Assembly: GCF_001678945.1 (NCBI RefSeq)
Contig: NZ_CP015124.1
Location: 1,478,501 to 1,542,500 of the forward strand
Direction of reading: 5' to 3'
DNA: 64,000 nt
Source: Phaeobacter gallaeciensis
GTDB lineage: Bacteria > Pseudomonadota > Alphaproteobacteria > Rhodobacterales > Rhodobacteraceae
Shown: positions 1 to 9,722 of the stretch, piece by piece
Position numbering within the stretch: position 1 is the first letter of the stretch
Layout of the letters: each line of letters opens with the position of its first letter
Notes under the pieces: generated by a model
The model's input: the letters and a program-made list of their open reading frames with translations, nothing else
Told to the model about the DNA's origin: nothing
The model's database searches: none
Translations under genes and position numbers: made by a program

Positions 1-596
1 ACCTTGATCTGCAGCGGCGCGCCCATCATGTGCAGCGCAGCCTCGCCTTTTTGGGCAAAGATCGCCTCGGCCAAGGGGCGCAGCATCATCGGGTCTTCGA
101 CATAATCGGCATTTGGCCAGCGCGCGCGCATATCGGCCAGGGTCGGCTCAGCCCCGGTTTCGGCCGCAAAAGCGAGACCACAGATCCCCTTCTCGGTGCC
201 CATGACAAGCGCCAAACCGAATGGACTGTCGAACCACCCCCAACGGATTGTCAGCCCCGCGCCTTTGCGGGCGTATTCACCGGGGCTCATCGCCTCCCAG
301 CGCAGGAACAGATCGTGCAGCCGCCCGGAGCCGGACAGCCCCACCGCGTGGGCCGTTTCAAGGGTTGAAAACCGCTCTTGCAGCAGGCTCTTGGCGTGGC
401 CCAGCCGCAGATACTGCTGATAGCGTTTGGGCGAAACACCAACCCAGGCCGAAAACACCCGCTGGAAATGCGCCGGGCTCATGTTCATGTGAGCGGCCAG
501 CTCTGTAAGACCCAGATCCTCTCCGCCCGCGTCGATCAGCTCAATGGCCCGGCCTATGACGCCATAGTGATAGCTCTGTTCACCCGCTTCGCGCAT
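1..596 (-). CDS. ada: Ada-like AraC/methylated-DNA-protein-cysteine methyltransferase (partial, 3' end outside window)
   Basis: The minus-strand frame opens with ATG at 596, preceded by an AGGAGA Shine-Dalgarno, and runs off the left edge of the window. About residues 10-95 form an AraC-type helix-turn-helix domain (AAHMNMSPAHFQRVFS, then a second helix around YQQYLRLGHAKSLL). From about residue 110 the sequence resembles the N-terminal part of O6-alkylguanine-DNA alkyltransferases (FDSPFGLALV, GICGLAFAAE). The zinc-binding Ada N-domain is absent, as in many alphaproteobacterial Ada proteins. The PCHR active site would lie beyond the window, so catalysis cannot be checked. The expected role is direct reversal of O6-alkylguanine damage combined with transcriptional activation of the adaptive response. 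Divergently oriented to nth, another DNA repair gene. Confidence 0.85.
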   Translation of the reverse strand, partial: MREAGEQSYHYGVIGRAIELIDAGGEDLGLTELAAHMNMSPAHFQRVFSAWVGVSPKRYQQYLRLGHAKSLLQERFSTLETAHAVGLSGSGRLHDLFLRWEAMSPGEYARKGAGLTIRWGWFDSPFGLALVMGTEKGICGLAFAAETGAEPTLADMRARWPNADYVEDPMMLRPLAEAIFAQKGEAALHMMGAPLQIK

Positions 597-783
597 CTTT
601 CCCTGTTCTCCTGCAAAGGGTCCGGTCACACAGTAGAGCGGACACCGGCGACCGGCGACCCGGAATTTGCGCATTGCGGGGGCCCGAGCGATCTGTTGCA
701 AGCACAACAGCGCCTGCGGCACGATGAAACCATTGGAGTTTTTTCATTTGCGCCCTTCGCCGCAGACCGGCAAAAGGAGCAGC

Positions 784-1428
784 ATGGCCAAGCAACTCGA
801 CTATCATACACTGCGCGAAATCTTTTCGCGTTTTCAGGCCGCCGAGCCGGAACCCAAGGGCGAATTGGATCACGTCAACGCCTATACGCTGGTGGTGGCC
901 GTCGCCCTGTCGGCGCAGGCGACGGATGCAGGCGTCAACAAGGCAACGCATGAGCTGTTCAAGATCGCCGATACGCCGCAAAAGATGCTCGACCTCGGCG
1001 AAGAGGGGCTGATCGAACATATCAAGACGATCGGCCTTTACCGCAACAAAGCCAAGAACGTCATCAAGATGGCCCGCATTCTGGTCGACGACTACGGCGG
1101 CGAGGTGCCCAATTCCCGCGCCGCATTGCAATCCCTGCCCGGTGTCGGCCGCAAGACCGCCAATGTGGTTCTGAACATGTGGTGGCATTACCCGGCACAG
1201 GCAGTGGATACGCATATCTTTCGGGTCGGCAACCGCTCGGGCATCTGCCCGGGCAAGGATGTGGACGCGGTCGAACGCGCCATCGAAGACAATATTCCGG
1301 TCGATTTCCAGCAGCATGCCCATCACTGGCTGATCCTGCACGGCCGCTATCACTGCAAGGCACGCAAGCCGATGTGCGGCACCTGCATCATCCGCGACCT
1401 GTGCCAATATGAGGACAAGAATCTATGA
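784..1428 (+). CDS. nth: Endonuclease III, DNA glycosylase/AP lyase
   Basis: 214-residue protein, the usual length of the family. The start at 784 is chosen because AAAGGAG lies just upstream and the protein then begins where endonuclease III homologues begin; the frame is open further upstream. The helix-hairpin-helix LPGVGRKTANVVLN (about 118-131) carries the catalytic lysine at about 124, and the conserved aspartate is in VDTHIFRV (about 142). Four cysteines at about 191, 198, 201 and 207 (C-x6-C-x2-C-x5-C) would hold the 4Fe-4S cluster. It removes oxidised pyrimidines and cuts the resulting abasic site in base excision repair. Its stop overlaps the start of the PfkB kinase (ATGA), so the two are co-translated. 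Confidence 0.97.
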   Translation: MAKQLDYHTLREIFSRFQAAEPEPKGELDHVNAYTLVVAVALSAQATDAGVNKATHELFKIADTPQKMLDLGEEGLIEHIKTIGLYRNKAKNVIKMARILVDDYGGEVPNSRAALQSLPGVGRKTANVVLNMWWHYPAQAVDTHIFRVGNRSGICPGKDVDAVERAIEDNIPVDFQQHAHHWLILHGRYHCKARKPMCGTCIIRDLCQYEDKNL

Positions 1429-2414
1429 AGACCTACCAGATTGTCGGCATCGGCAATGCCGTCGTCGATGTGATCAGCCAATGCGATGACAGCTTTCTCG
1501 ATCACATGGGGATCGAGAAAGGCATCATGCAGTTGATCGAACGGGATCGCGGCGAAGTGCTTTATGGTGCGATGGAAGGCCGCGTGCAAACCCCCGGTGG
1601 CTCGGTCGCCAATACCATTGCCGGTGCAGGTGCGCTTGGCATCGATGCGGCCTTTATCGGGCGCGTGCATGACGATGCTCTGGGCCGGTTCTACGCCGAT
1701 GCGATGAACGAAGATGGCGTCGATTTCGTCAACCCGCCGGTCCCGGGTGGCGAGCTGCCGACATCGCGCTCGATGATCTTTGTCTCCCCGGACGGTGAGC
1801 GATCGATGAACACCTATCTTGGCATCTCCTCCGAACTCAGCTCTGCAGATGTGCCGAACGAGGTGGCCGGTCAGACCCAGATCATGTTCCTTGAGGGCTA
1901 TCTCTTTGACAAGGACAAGGGCAAGACCGCCTTCATGGAGGCCGCCCGCGATTGCCGCAAGGGTGGCGGCAAGCCCGGTATCGCCATCTCCGATCCTTTC
2001 TGCGTCGAACGCCACCGCGCCGATTTCCTGTCGCTGATCGAGAATGAACTGGAATTCGTGATCGGCAACGAAGCCGAAATCCGCTCGCTGTTTGAAACCG
2101 AAGATCTGGAGGAGGCCCTGGCCAAGACCGCCGCAATCTGTCCGCTGGTGGTCTGCACCCGCTCCGGCGACGGGGTTTCGGTGATTGCGGGCGAGACCCG
2201 CATCGATGTTCCGGTCACCAAGGTCGTGCCCGTCGATGCTACCGGTGCTGGCGATCAGTTCGCGGCCGGGTTCCTCTTCGGTCTGGCAACGGGCCGCGAT
2301 CTGGAGACCTGCGCCAAGATCGGCAACATCTGCGCCGCCGAGGTGATCAGCCATATCGGCCCGCGTCCCGAAAAGGACATGCGCGCGGTGCTGCAGGCCG
2401 AAGGGCTGCTCTAA
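1425..2414 (+). CDS. PfkB-family carbohydrate/adenosine kinase
   Basis: 329 residues, a normal length for ribokinase-fold kinases. The C-terminal PfkB signature DATGAGDQFAAG begins at about residue 271, with the catalytic aspartate at about 277; an N-terminal glycine-rich sugar-binding stretch (PGGSVANTIAGAGALG) lies near 55-70. Close relatives in Rhodobacteraceae are usually annotated as adenosine kinase, but the substrate (adenosine, ribose, fructose or another sugar) cannot be read from the sequence. The start codon overlaps the stop of nth by ATGA, so expression is coupled to a repair gene, which is an odd functional pair but a common physical arrangement in this family. Hairpins suggestive of termination follow. 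Confidence 0.9.
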   Translation: MKTYQIVGIGNAVVDVISQCDDSFLDHMGIEKGIMQLIERDRGEVLYGAMEGRVQTPGGSVANTIAGAGALGIDAAFIGRVHDDALGRFYADAMNEDGVDFVNPPVPGGELPTSRSMIFVSPDGERSMNTYLGISSELSSADVPNEVAGQTQIMFLEGYLFDKDKGKTAFMEAARDCRKGGGKPGIAISDPFCVERHRADFLSLIENELEFVIGNEAEIRSLFETEDLEEALAKTAAICPLVVCTRSGDGVSVIAGETRIDVPVTKVVPVDATGAGDQFAAGFLFGLATGRDLETCAKIGNICAAEVISHIGPRPEKDMRAVLQAEGLL

Positions 2415-2432
2415 GTCACAGAGCCAAATCCG

Positions 2433-2480
2433 TGGGCGGGAAAACTCCCGCCCATCGAATATGCCCCAAGGGGCACTCCC
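2433..2480 (+). terminator. Two tandem hairpins after the PfkB kinase
   Basis: A 9-bp perfect stem (TGGGCGGGA/TCCCGCCCA, loop of 4) at 2433-2454 is followed by a TGCCCC/GGGGCA stem at 2462-2475 and then CTCCCTTT. This is a reasonable transcription end for the nth-pfkB unit and perhaps also for the convergent MarR gene, although the T tract is weak. Confidence 0.45.
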
Positions 2481-2524
2481 TTTCGTCGGGCTTAGGACGC
2501 AAGGGCATTAGCCCGCGCAGGGCC

Positions 2525-3013
2525 TCAATCGCTTCCGGCCGAGATCAATGCCTTGGACAGCAAGTCTTTGAACTGGTCCAGCTCCTCTGCCTTTAGCCCT
2601 TTAAGCAGCCCCGACTGGGTGGCCACATGCGCCTCCAGGGCCTCGTCGATCAGCGCACCGCCCTTTTCGGTTAAGGCAATCAGGAAACTGCGGCTGTCCG
2701 CCGGGTTCACCTTGCGGCGCACCAGCCCGTCCGCCTCCAGCCGGTCAATCCGGTTGGTCATCGTGCCCGAAGCCACCATCGTCGCCTTCAAGAGATCCCC
2801 TGGAGACAATTCATATGGCGCGCCCGCCCGGCGCAGTGTCGCCAGCACGTCGAATTTGGCGGCGTTGAGACCAAAACGTTGAAACGTCCTCTGCATCTCT
2901 GCCTGATAGGCAAGATAAAGGCGCCCCACCCGGCCGATTATTCCCATGGCGGACACATCAAGGTCCGGCCGCTCCCGTTCCCATTGCTGGGTGACAAAAT
3001 CCACATGATCCAT
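2525..3013 (-). CDS. MarR-family transcriptional regulator
   Basis: 162 residues when started at the ATG at 3013, which has AGGAAAG just upstream; an alternative ATG at 3037 would lie inside the presumed operator and has no good ribosome site. The winged helix is visible from about residue 50 to 125 (KFDVLATLRRAG, GTMTNRIDRLEADGLVRR, SRSFLIALTEKG). MarR proteins are dimeric repressors that release DNA on binding phenolic or other small ligands or on oxidation. It is divergent from an EamA exporter and the short region between them holds a perfect palindrome, so auto-repression and repression of the exporter are likely. The ligand is unknown. Confidence 0.9.
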   Translation of the reverse strand: MDHVDFVTQQWERERPDLDVSAMGIIGRVGRLYLAYQAEMQRTFQRFGLNAAKFDVLATLRRAGAPYELSPGDLLKATMVASGTMTNRIDRLEADGLVRRKVNPADSRSFLIALTEKGGALIDEALEAHVATQSGLLKGLKAEELDQFKDLLSKALISAGSD

Positions 3014-3035
3014 CTTTCCTGTTTTGCGGAGAGAC

Positions 3036-3051
3036 ATCTTGACGTCAAGAT
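3036..3051. promoter_or_regulatory. Perfect 16-bp palindrome, probable MarR operator
   Basis: ATCTTGACGTCAAGAT is a perfect inverted repeat placed between the divergent MarR and EamA genes. The size and position fit a MarR dimer site. The AT-rich stretch to its right would carry the exporter promoter. Confidence 0.65.
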
Positions 3052-3061
3052 TAAATATTGT

Positions 3062-3079
3062 TACTTCGATGTCGAGATA
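3062..3079. promoter_or_regulatory. Second, imperfect copy of the MarR-type operator
   Basis: TACTTCGATGTCGAGATA resembles the perfect palindrome 26 bases to its left, with degenerate arms. It lies just upstream of the exporter ribosome site and could be a secondary repressor site. Confidence 0.4.
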
Positions 3080-3096
3080 ATTTTGGAGAAGACCCC

Positions 3097-3969
3097 ATGC
3101 TGTCCCGCGACCTCTTTCTGACCGCGCTGGCCCCTGCCATTTGGGGCAGCAGCTATATCGTGACGACCAACCTCTTGCCCGGTCATTCACCCTTTGTCGT
3201 GGCGCTACTGCGCGCCTTGCCGGCGGGGCTGTTGCTGCTCCTCTTCGTGCGCAGGCTGCCACCGCTCAACTGGGTGCCAAAGCTCATGGTGCTTGGCGCG
3301 CTGAATTTCTCTCTGTTCTGGAGCTTCCTGTTCCTGTCCGCCTACCGCCTGCCCGGCGGGGTGGCTGCGACCCTGGGCGCGATACAGCCGCTGGTCGTGG
3401 TCTTCCTGTCGGCGCTGGTTCTGCAATCGCCCATCAGGCCTGCGTCGCTCCTGGCCGCGGCGCTCAGCATCGCAGGGGTTGCCCTGCTGGTGCTGACGCC
3501 CGCGGCAAAGCTGGACATGATCGGAGTTCTGGCAGGCCTTGCTGGCGCCCTGTCGATGGCGGCCGGGGTTGTGCTGACCCGCAAATGGCAGCCGCCGGTG
3601 CCGCCCCTAACCTTTACCGCCTGGCAGCTGACTGCAGGGGGTATCCTGCTGATGCCCGTCACACTTTGGGCAGTGCCGGAAATGCCCACATTCACCGCAG
3701 AGAACATCCTTGGCCTCGCCTATATGAGCCTGATCGGCGGCGCGCTGACCTATATTCTGTGGTTCCGGGGCTTGTCGCGCATCGAACCCTCAGCCGTATC
3801 GCTTCTGGGGGTGCTCAGCCCGCTGACCGCCGTCATCCTGGGCTGGCTCTGGATGCAGGAAACCCTCAGCATCTACCAGCTGACCGGCGCCATCTTCGCC
3901 CTGTTCAGCGTCTGGTTGGGTCAGGCTGCAACCAAACCGGCACGCCCGCGCCCCGCGCCTGCGGAGTGA
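3097..3969 (+). CDS. EamA/DMT-superfamily inner-membrane transporter
   Basis: 290 residues from the ATG at 3097, which has TTGGAGAAG upstream; in-frame codons before it lack a ribosome site. Two tandem EamA repeats give about ten hydrophobic helices, with the typical opening PAIWGSSYIVT and the second-repeat motif LAYMSLIGGALTYILWFRGLSRIEPS. DMT proteins export or exchange amino acids, nucleotides or other metabolites across the inner membrane; the substrate here cannot be told. The divergent MarR gene and operator palindromes suggest the exporter is induced by the same compound the regulator senses, so a detoxifying or overflow role is the best guess. Confidence 0.9.
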   Translation: MLSRDLFLTALAPAIWGSSYIVTTNLLPGHSPFVVALLRALPAGLLLLLFVRRLPPLNWVPKLMVLGALNFSLFWSFLFLSAYRLPGGVAATLGAIQPLVVVFLSALVLQSPIRPASLLAAALSIAGVALLVLTPAAKLDMIGVLAGLAGALSMAAGVVLTRKWQPPVPPLTFTAWQLTAGGILLMPVTLWAVPEMPTFTAENILGLAYMSLIGGALTYILWFRGLSRIEPSAVSLLGVLSPLTAVILGWLWMQETLSIYQLTGAIFALFSVWLGQAATKPARPRPAPAE

Positions 3970-3978
3970 CCCCGTCTG

Positions 3979-4500
3979 CTACTGCGGCGCCAGAGGCACA
4001 CAGGCCTTGCCGCGGTGGCAGTCCAGCACCTGCTTGCGAAAGCTGTGCACATCGCCGCCAAAGGCAAAGCTGCCGCAGGGATCGAAACGGACGATCAGGT
4101 CCCTGCCCCGCTGTTCGGCAAAAATCAGATACTCAACACCGGATTTGGCCTTGCCGCACCACGGCCCCATGCATTGCACCTCGATCACCACATCGGCGCG
4201 CACGGCTTGATCGAAATCCCGTGCCCCCAGAAGGTCCCCGTTGAAACTTCCGCGAAACTGGGTGACCGGCGGGGCCGCATTGGGGTTTCCGGCAGGCGGT
4301 CGTGGCAGGCGACGTTCATCAAAAGACAGGCGACCCTGCAGGATTGCGTAGGAGCGGTTGGAATTCGCCGCCGCAAGATAGGCCTCCGGAACGCCCCAGG
4401 GCACACAGCTGAGCGCGGAAGCAGAGGTGGCAGTGCCGAACGCCACACAGGATACAAACAACGACGCCGCCCGGCGAACCAGCTTGGGAAGTCGTACCAT
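3979..4500 (-). CDS. Secreted cysteine-containing protein, possible netrin/TIMP-like fold
   Basis: 173 residues starting at the ATG at 4500, only one base after the stop of rppH. An arginine/lysine-rich N-terminus and hydrophobic run end in SASA, a good signal-peptidase I site near residue 29, so the mature protein would begin LSCVPWG. Six cysteines follow in the mature part (SCVP, VQCMG, PWCGK, DPCGS, LDCHR, KACVP), which suits disulfide bonding in the periplasm. The order 'C-P at the mature N-terminus, then a GRL strand, then a C, then EYLIFAEQ, then a late C' recalls NTR/TIMP-like domains, but this is only a pattern impression. No catalytic motif is visible. Function unknown; position suggests co-transcription with rppH. 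Confidence 0.7.
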   Translation of the reverse strand: MVRLPKLVRRAASLFVSCVAFGTATSASALSCVPWGVPEAYLAAANSNRSYAILQGRLSFDERRLPRPPAGNPNAAPPVTQFRGSFNGDLLGARDFDQAVRADVVIEVQCMGPWCGKAKSGVEYLIFAEQRGRDLIVRFDPCGSFAFGGDVHSFRKQVLDCHRGKACVPLAPQ

Positions 4501-4501
4501 T

Positions 4502-4984
4502 CTATAAGTACCTTTCGAATTCCTCGACCACCCGCGCATAGACCTCGCGCTTAAAGGGGACGATCTTCTCCACCAGATGCTCTACCGGCTGCCAGCACCA
4601 GGCGGAAAATTCCGGATGTTCGGTGTCGATTCTGATCTGATCGTCGCTGCCCAGAAACCGCATCAGGTACCATTTCTGCTCTTGCCCGCGATAACGCCCC
4701 CCCCAGAAGCTGGGCACCACGTCATGTGGCAGATCATAGGGCAGCCAGCCTTCCGATTCGGCTACAATCTCGACCAGAGAGGGCAGAACGCCGGTTTCTT
4801 CCTCCAGCTCCCGCAGCGCCGCGGTGCGCGGGTCCTCACCCTCGTCGATCCCGCCCTGCGGCATCTGCCAGGCATCCTTGTAGCGATCCGCGCGCTGTCC
4901 GACAAAGACCTCCCCGTCGGCGTTTATCATCATCACGCCGACGTTGCGGCGATAGGGCAGCTTGGCGATGTCTTCCGGTGTCAT
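4502..4984 (-). CDS. rppH: RNA pyrophosphohydrolase (Nudix)
   Basis: 160 residues, typical for RppH of alphaproteobacteria. Two ATGs stand in frame at 4990 and 4984; AGGGA abuts the first and is correctly spaced for the second, so 4984 is preferred. The Nudix box (G-x5-E-x7-RELEEETG) spans about residues 44-66, following [11 protein letters not shown] and the MPQGG segment usual in RppH. The enzyme removes pyrophosphate from the 5' triphosphate of mRNAs, opening them to RNase E decay. The gene is followed one base later by a small secreted protein. fadH lies divergently upstream. Confidence 0.95.
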   Translation of the reverse strand: MTPEDIAKLPYRRNVGVMMINADGEVFVGQRADRYKDAWQMPQGGIDEGEDPRTAALRELEEETGVLPSLVEIVAESEGWLPYDLPHDVVPSFWGGRYRGQEQKWYLMRFLGSDDQIRIDTEHPEFSAWCWQPVEHLVEKIVPFKREVYARVVEEFERYL

Positions 4985-5066
4985 TGGCATTCCCTGGGTC
5001 TGTTCCCGGCGATTAGACCTGCTGCCGCCGGGGCACGCAAGGGGGTGACGCCGCGTTGACAGGTGA

Positions 5067-7145
<2,079 letters not shown>

Positions 7146-7225
7146 CGGGTCCGGCAGGTCACGATCAGCAGCGGTGCGCTCCCGCATCCGCTGGCAGCCC
7201 GATTGCACCGCCTCCCTTGGCGGCC

Positions 7226-7291
7226 TTGGGCGTGCACCGCGCGATGCGCGGTGCCACGCCCAACGGGAGCTGGTCTTTTTCAAAAGGCCAG
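7226..7291. repeat. Two-hairpin palindromic intergenic element
   Basis: The first hairpin (7226-7263) has arms TTGGGCGTG + CACCGCGC and GCGCGGTG + CACGCCCAA around GAT, about 17 pairs with one bulged C. The second (7270-7291) pairs CTGGTCTTTT with AAAAGGCCAG around TC. A purine-rich GGCGGGAGGAACGCG tract follows. The gap between fadH and the next gene has no coding sequence, so this looks like a mobile palindromic (REP/MITE-like) unit or a strong bidirectional terminator; its copy number in the genome is unknown. Confidence 0.55.
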
Positions 7292-7394
7292 GCGACAGGC
7301 GGGAGGAACGCGCCTCTCGTTGCTATGATGGCTCGCCTCTCCAAGCCTCAAGCGGATCGGAAATCCTGTCCTACAGGCGCATTCTACCGCCTGT

Positions 7395-7739
7395 TCAGCC
7401 GTGCACCTCAAGGCTGTCTTCAGGTGCCTGATCGCGCTCTTCCATACCATAGTCCCGGATCACCCCGGCCACGCGCAGGCGATACCCGGCAAAGAGATTG
7501 TCGCGTCCCTGTTTCTGTGCGCCCCGATGTTCAGACAGTGCGCGCCAGCGCGCCACCGCCTCTTCATCCTCCCAGAAGGACAGCGACAGCAGCTTTTCGG
7601 GGTTTGTCAGGCTCTGAAACCGTTCGACCGAGATGAAGCCCTCCATATCCTCCAGCAGATCCCGCATCCGGGCTGCGACCTGCAGATAAGGCTCCTTCTT
7701 ACCCGCTGCCGGTGTGACTTCGAAAATTACCGCGATCAT
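7395..7739 (-). CDS. Antibiotic biosynthesis monooxygenase (ABM) domain protein
   Basis: 114 residues forming one dimeric alpha/beta ferredoxin-like barrel: MIAVIFEVTPAAGK, then FISVERFQSLTNPEKLLSLS and FWEDEEAVARWRALSEHR, the usual ABM pattern. Family members are cofactor-free monooxygenases, heme-degrading enzymes or simple binding proteins; the haem-binding asparagine of IsdG-type enzymes is not evident. The start overlaps the stop of the upstream NIPSNAP-like gene (ATGA), so the two make an operon read away from the divergent LysR at 8305, which probably controls them. The substrate is unknown; quinone or aromatic turnover is a common guess for such pairs. Confidence 0.85.
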   Translation of the reverse strand: MIAVIFEVTPAAGKKEPYLQVAARMRDLLEDMEGFISVERFQSLTNPEKLLSLSFWEDEEAVARWRALSEHRGAQKQGRDNLFAGYRLRVAGVIRDYGMEERDQAPEDSLEVHG

Positions 7740-8059
7740 GCGCTGTCTCCATGTGGTTCAGAAACCCGTTTGAGCCACGTCCTGTCCTCGCGGACAAGGA
7801 ATTTCTCCCGCTGGGCAAGTGCGTAGTTCTCCCGCCCCAGAGGATCCTCGGCCAGACGGGCGCGGTAGTTTTCATAGGCGGCAAGACTGTCCACGTTATA
7901 GATCCCGTAGGCCAGCGTTGACGACCCTTCGTGCGGTGCGAAATATCCGATCAGGTCAGCGCCACAGCGCGGGATCGCCTGCCCCCAATTGCGGGCGTAT
8001 TGCGCAAAATTATCATGCTGGGTGGGATCGATGTGATAACGGATGACGCAGGTCAGCAT
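7736..8059 (-). CDS. NIPSNAP-family protein
   Basis: 107 residues with the ferredoxin-like NIPSNAP pattern: MLTCVIRYHIDPTQHDNFAQYA, a central GYFAPHEGSSTLAYGIYNVDSLAAYENYRARL and a C-terminal basic segment. The parts quoted match the small, single-domain bacterial NIPSNAP proteins, which have no proven catalytic role. First gene of a two-gene operon with the ABM protein. It is divergent from a LysR gene across about 245 bases, the standard layout for a LysR-controlled unit. Both products have the same overall fold family, so they might form a heteromeric binding or monooxygenase complex; that is inference only. Confidence 0.85.
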   Translation of the reverse strand: MLTCVIRYHIDPTQHDNFAQYARNWGQAIPRCGADLIGYFAPHEGSSTLAYGIYNVDSLAAYENYRARLAEDPLGRENYALAQREKFLVREDRTWLKRVSEPHGDSA

Positions 8060-8304
8060 GGGAAACTCCTCTTGAGATCGTGATTGGATGGCAGGGATTT
8101 ACCGCCCCCTGCCCGACAAAGGCTTCGGTGCGGAGCGAAGCATCGCCTTTTGTCCAGCCCCCGGCCCCTCCCGCGCCTCAGGATTTCGTTTCGCAAGCGT
8201 AAACGATGCAGTAAAAACCCCGCAATTATCCCAAGCTCGCCCCGTTCTTGCCCGAATTGCCCGTCAAAACCTGAGGTCAGACAACAGGACGAGGACGGGC
8301 AACG

Positions 8305-9210
8305 ATGGATCGACTGACCGAAATGGAGGCCTTCGCAAATGTTGTGGACCAGGGCGGGTTCACCGATGCGGCGCGCAAGATGGGGATCTCCAAATCCGCT
8401 GTCTCCAAACACGTTTCCAGCCTCGAAGCCCGGCTTGGCGCACGTCTTCTGAACCGCACAACCCGGCGGGTGTCACCCACCGAAATCGGGCTGGCCTATT
8501 ACGACCGGGCGCGGCGCGTCCTGAATGATGCTGGCGAAGCCGATGCGCTGGTGACCTCGATGCAATCCGCACCTTCGGGCCTGTTGCGGATCTCGGTCGC
8601 CACCGATTTCGGCGTCAATCACCTGTCGCCGGTCCTGTCCGAATTCCTGCGCGATTTCCCCGAGATCACCGTCAACATGGTGCTGAACAACCGCTATGTC
8701 GAACTGATCTCGGAAGGTTTTGATATGGCGCTGCGGATCGGCGAGCTGGAAGACAGCTCGCTCAGAGCCCGCAAGCTGACCGAAACCACCAAACGTATGA
8801 TCGCCTCGCCCGCCTATCTGGAGCAATACGGGCGGCCGCAAAAGATCGACGATCTGAACACCCACAAGCTTCTGCATTATTCCAACCAGTCGAGTGGCAA
8901 TGTCTGGAAGATCACCGCCCCTTCTGGCGAGAAACGTCAGGTTCGCACGACCGGCTGGCTGTCGGTGAACGACGGGCAATCGCTTCTGAATGCGGCCATC
9001 TCTGGCCTCGGCATCGCCTACCTGCCCAGCTACCTCTACTCGGAAGCCATGTCAGAAGGGTTGATCGAAGACGTGATGCCCAACCTGCCGGTCGAAACTC
9101 TGGGCATCTATGCCGTCTACCCGCCTGGGAAATTCACCCAGCCCAAGGTGCGCGCCTTCATTGATTTCCTTGTCCATGCCTTTGCCGACCGCGACCCGGT
9201 GAAGTGGTGA
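8305..9210 (+). CDS. LysR-family transcriptional regulator (CrgA/AaeR-like)
   Basis: 301 residues. The N-terminal winged helix covers about residues 3-62 (AFANVVDQGGFTDAARKMGISKSAVSKHVSSLE), followed by a periplasmic-binding-protein-like effector domain. A GAGGACGGG ribosome site precedes the ATG. The short opening MDRLTEMEAF places it in the large LysR clade that often governs quinone, aldehyde or aromatic detoxification genes. Divergent from the NIPSNAP/ABM pair, which it most likely regulates. A textbook rho-independent terminator stands downstream. Confidence 0.93.
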   Translation: MDRLTEMEAFANVVDQGGFTDAARKMGISKSAVSKHVSSLEARLGARLLNRTTRRVSPTEIGLAYYDRARRVLNDAGEADALVTSMQSAPSGLLRISVATDFGVNHLSPVLSEFLRDFPEITVNMVLNNRYVELISEGFDMALRIGELEDSSLRARKLTETTKRMIASPAYLEQYGRPQKIDDLNTHKLLHYSNQSSGNVWKITAPSGEKRQVRTTGWLSVNDGQSLLNAAISGLGIAYLPSYLYSEAMSEGLIEDVMPNLPVETLGIYAVYPPGKFTQPKVRAFIDFLVHAFADRDPVKW

Positions 9211-9247
9211 CTGGCCCCTGAAACACACGACCCTCCCTCGTGAAACT

Positions 9248-9280
9248 GCCCCCCGCACACTGCGGGGGGCTCTTTTGTCT
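9248..9280 (+). terminator. Rho-independent terminator of the LysR gene at 8305
   Basis: Perfect 10-bp stem GCCCCCCGCA/TGCGGGGGGC with loop CAC, followed by TCTTTTGTCT. It separates the LysR gene from the convergent gene at 9294. Confidence 0.85.
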
Positions 9281-9293
9281 TGGGAACAAGGTC

Positions 9294-9722
9294 TCAGATC
9301 TCGATCACCAGATGCGGCGTCCCGTCCGAGGTCCGCTCCCGCGAGGTGCCCGAGGGACCGACCGTGCCCCGGATCCGTTTGCGGAAGTTCGAGAAACTGT
9401 CGAATGTGACCACGTCGACCGCCTCGTCGAAATCCAGTTCCAGCCGGAACCAACCGGGTCGCAGCATCTCGACCGCCAGCACCGTCGCCGCGAAGGGCTG
9501 CGACAGATAGGTCCCCTCGATCCGCCCACCGGGGGTGAAACCCTCTGGCGGCCGGTTACCCATCGCGGCGTGGAAAGTATTCCAATCGCGAAACCCATGC
9601 TGCCGGGCGACCAGTTCAAGGCTCTGACTGTGGCTGATCTCGCGCCCTTCGGCCTCCAGCCCGGTGCGCAGACGTTTGGCCTGCGCCTTGGCTTCGACCA
9701 GTGTCGGAAGTGTTGCGCTCAT
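9294..9722 (-). CDS. Glyoxalase-superfamily-related protein (Glyoxalase_8 type)
   Basis: 142 residues from the ATG at 9722, which overlaps the stop of the MATE gene (ATGA). The N-terminal segment (EAKAQAKRLRTGLEAEGREI, then SHSQSLELVARQHGFRDWNTF) matches a short helical domain found in proteins annotated as glyoxalase superfamily. The C-terminal part (FRLELDFDEAVDVVTFDSFS) lacks the metal-binding His/Glu pattern of true glyoxalases, so enzymatic activity is doubtful. Co-translation with a MATE exporter suggests a role in handling a toxic metabolite, but no substrate can be inferred. Confidence 0.75.
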   Translation of the reverse strand: MSATLPTLVEAKAQAKRLRTGLEAEGREISHSQSLELVARQHGFRDWNTFHAAMGNRPPEGFTPGGRIEGTYLSQPFAATVLAVEMLRPGWFRLELDFDEAVDVVTFDSFSNFRKRIRGTVGPSGTSRERTSDGTPHLVIEI

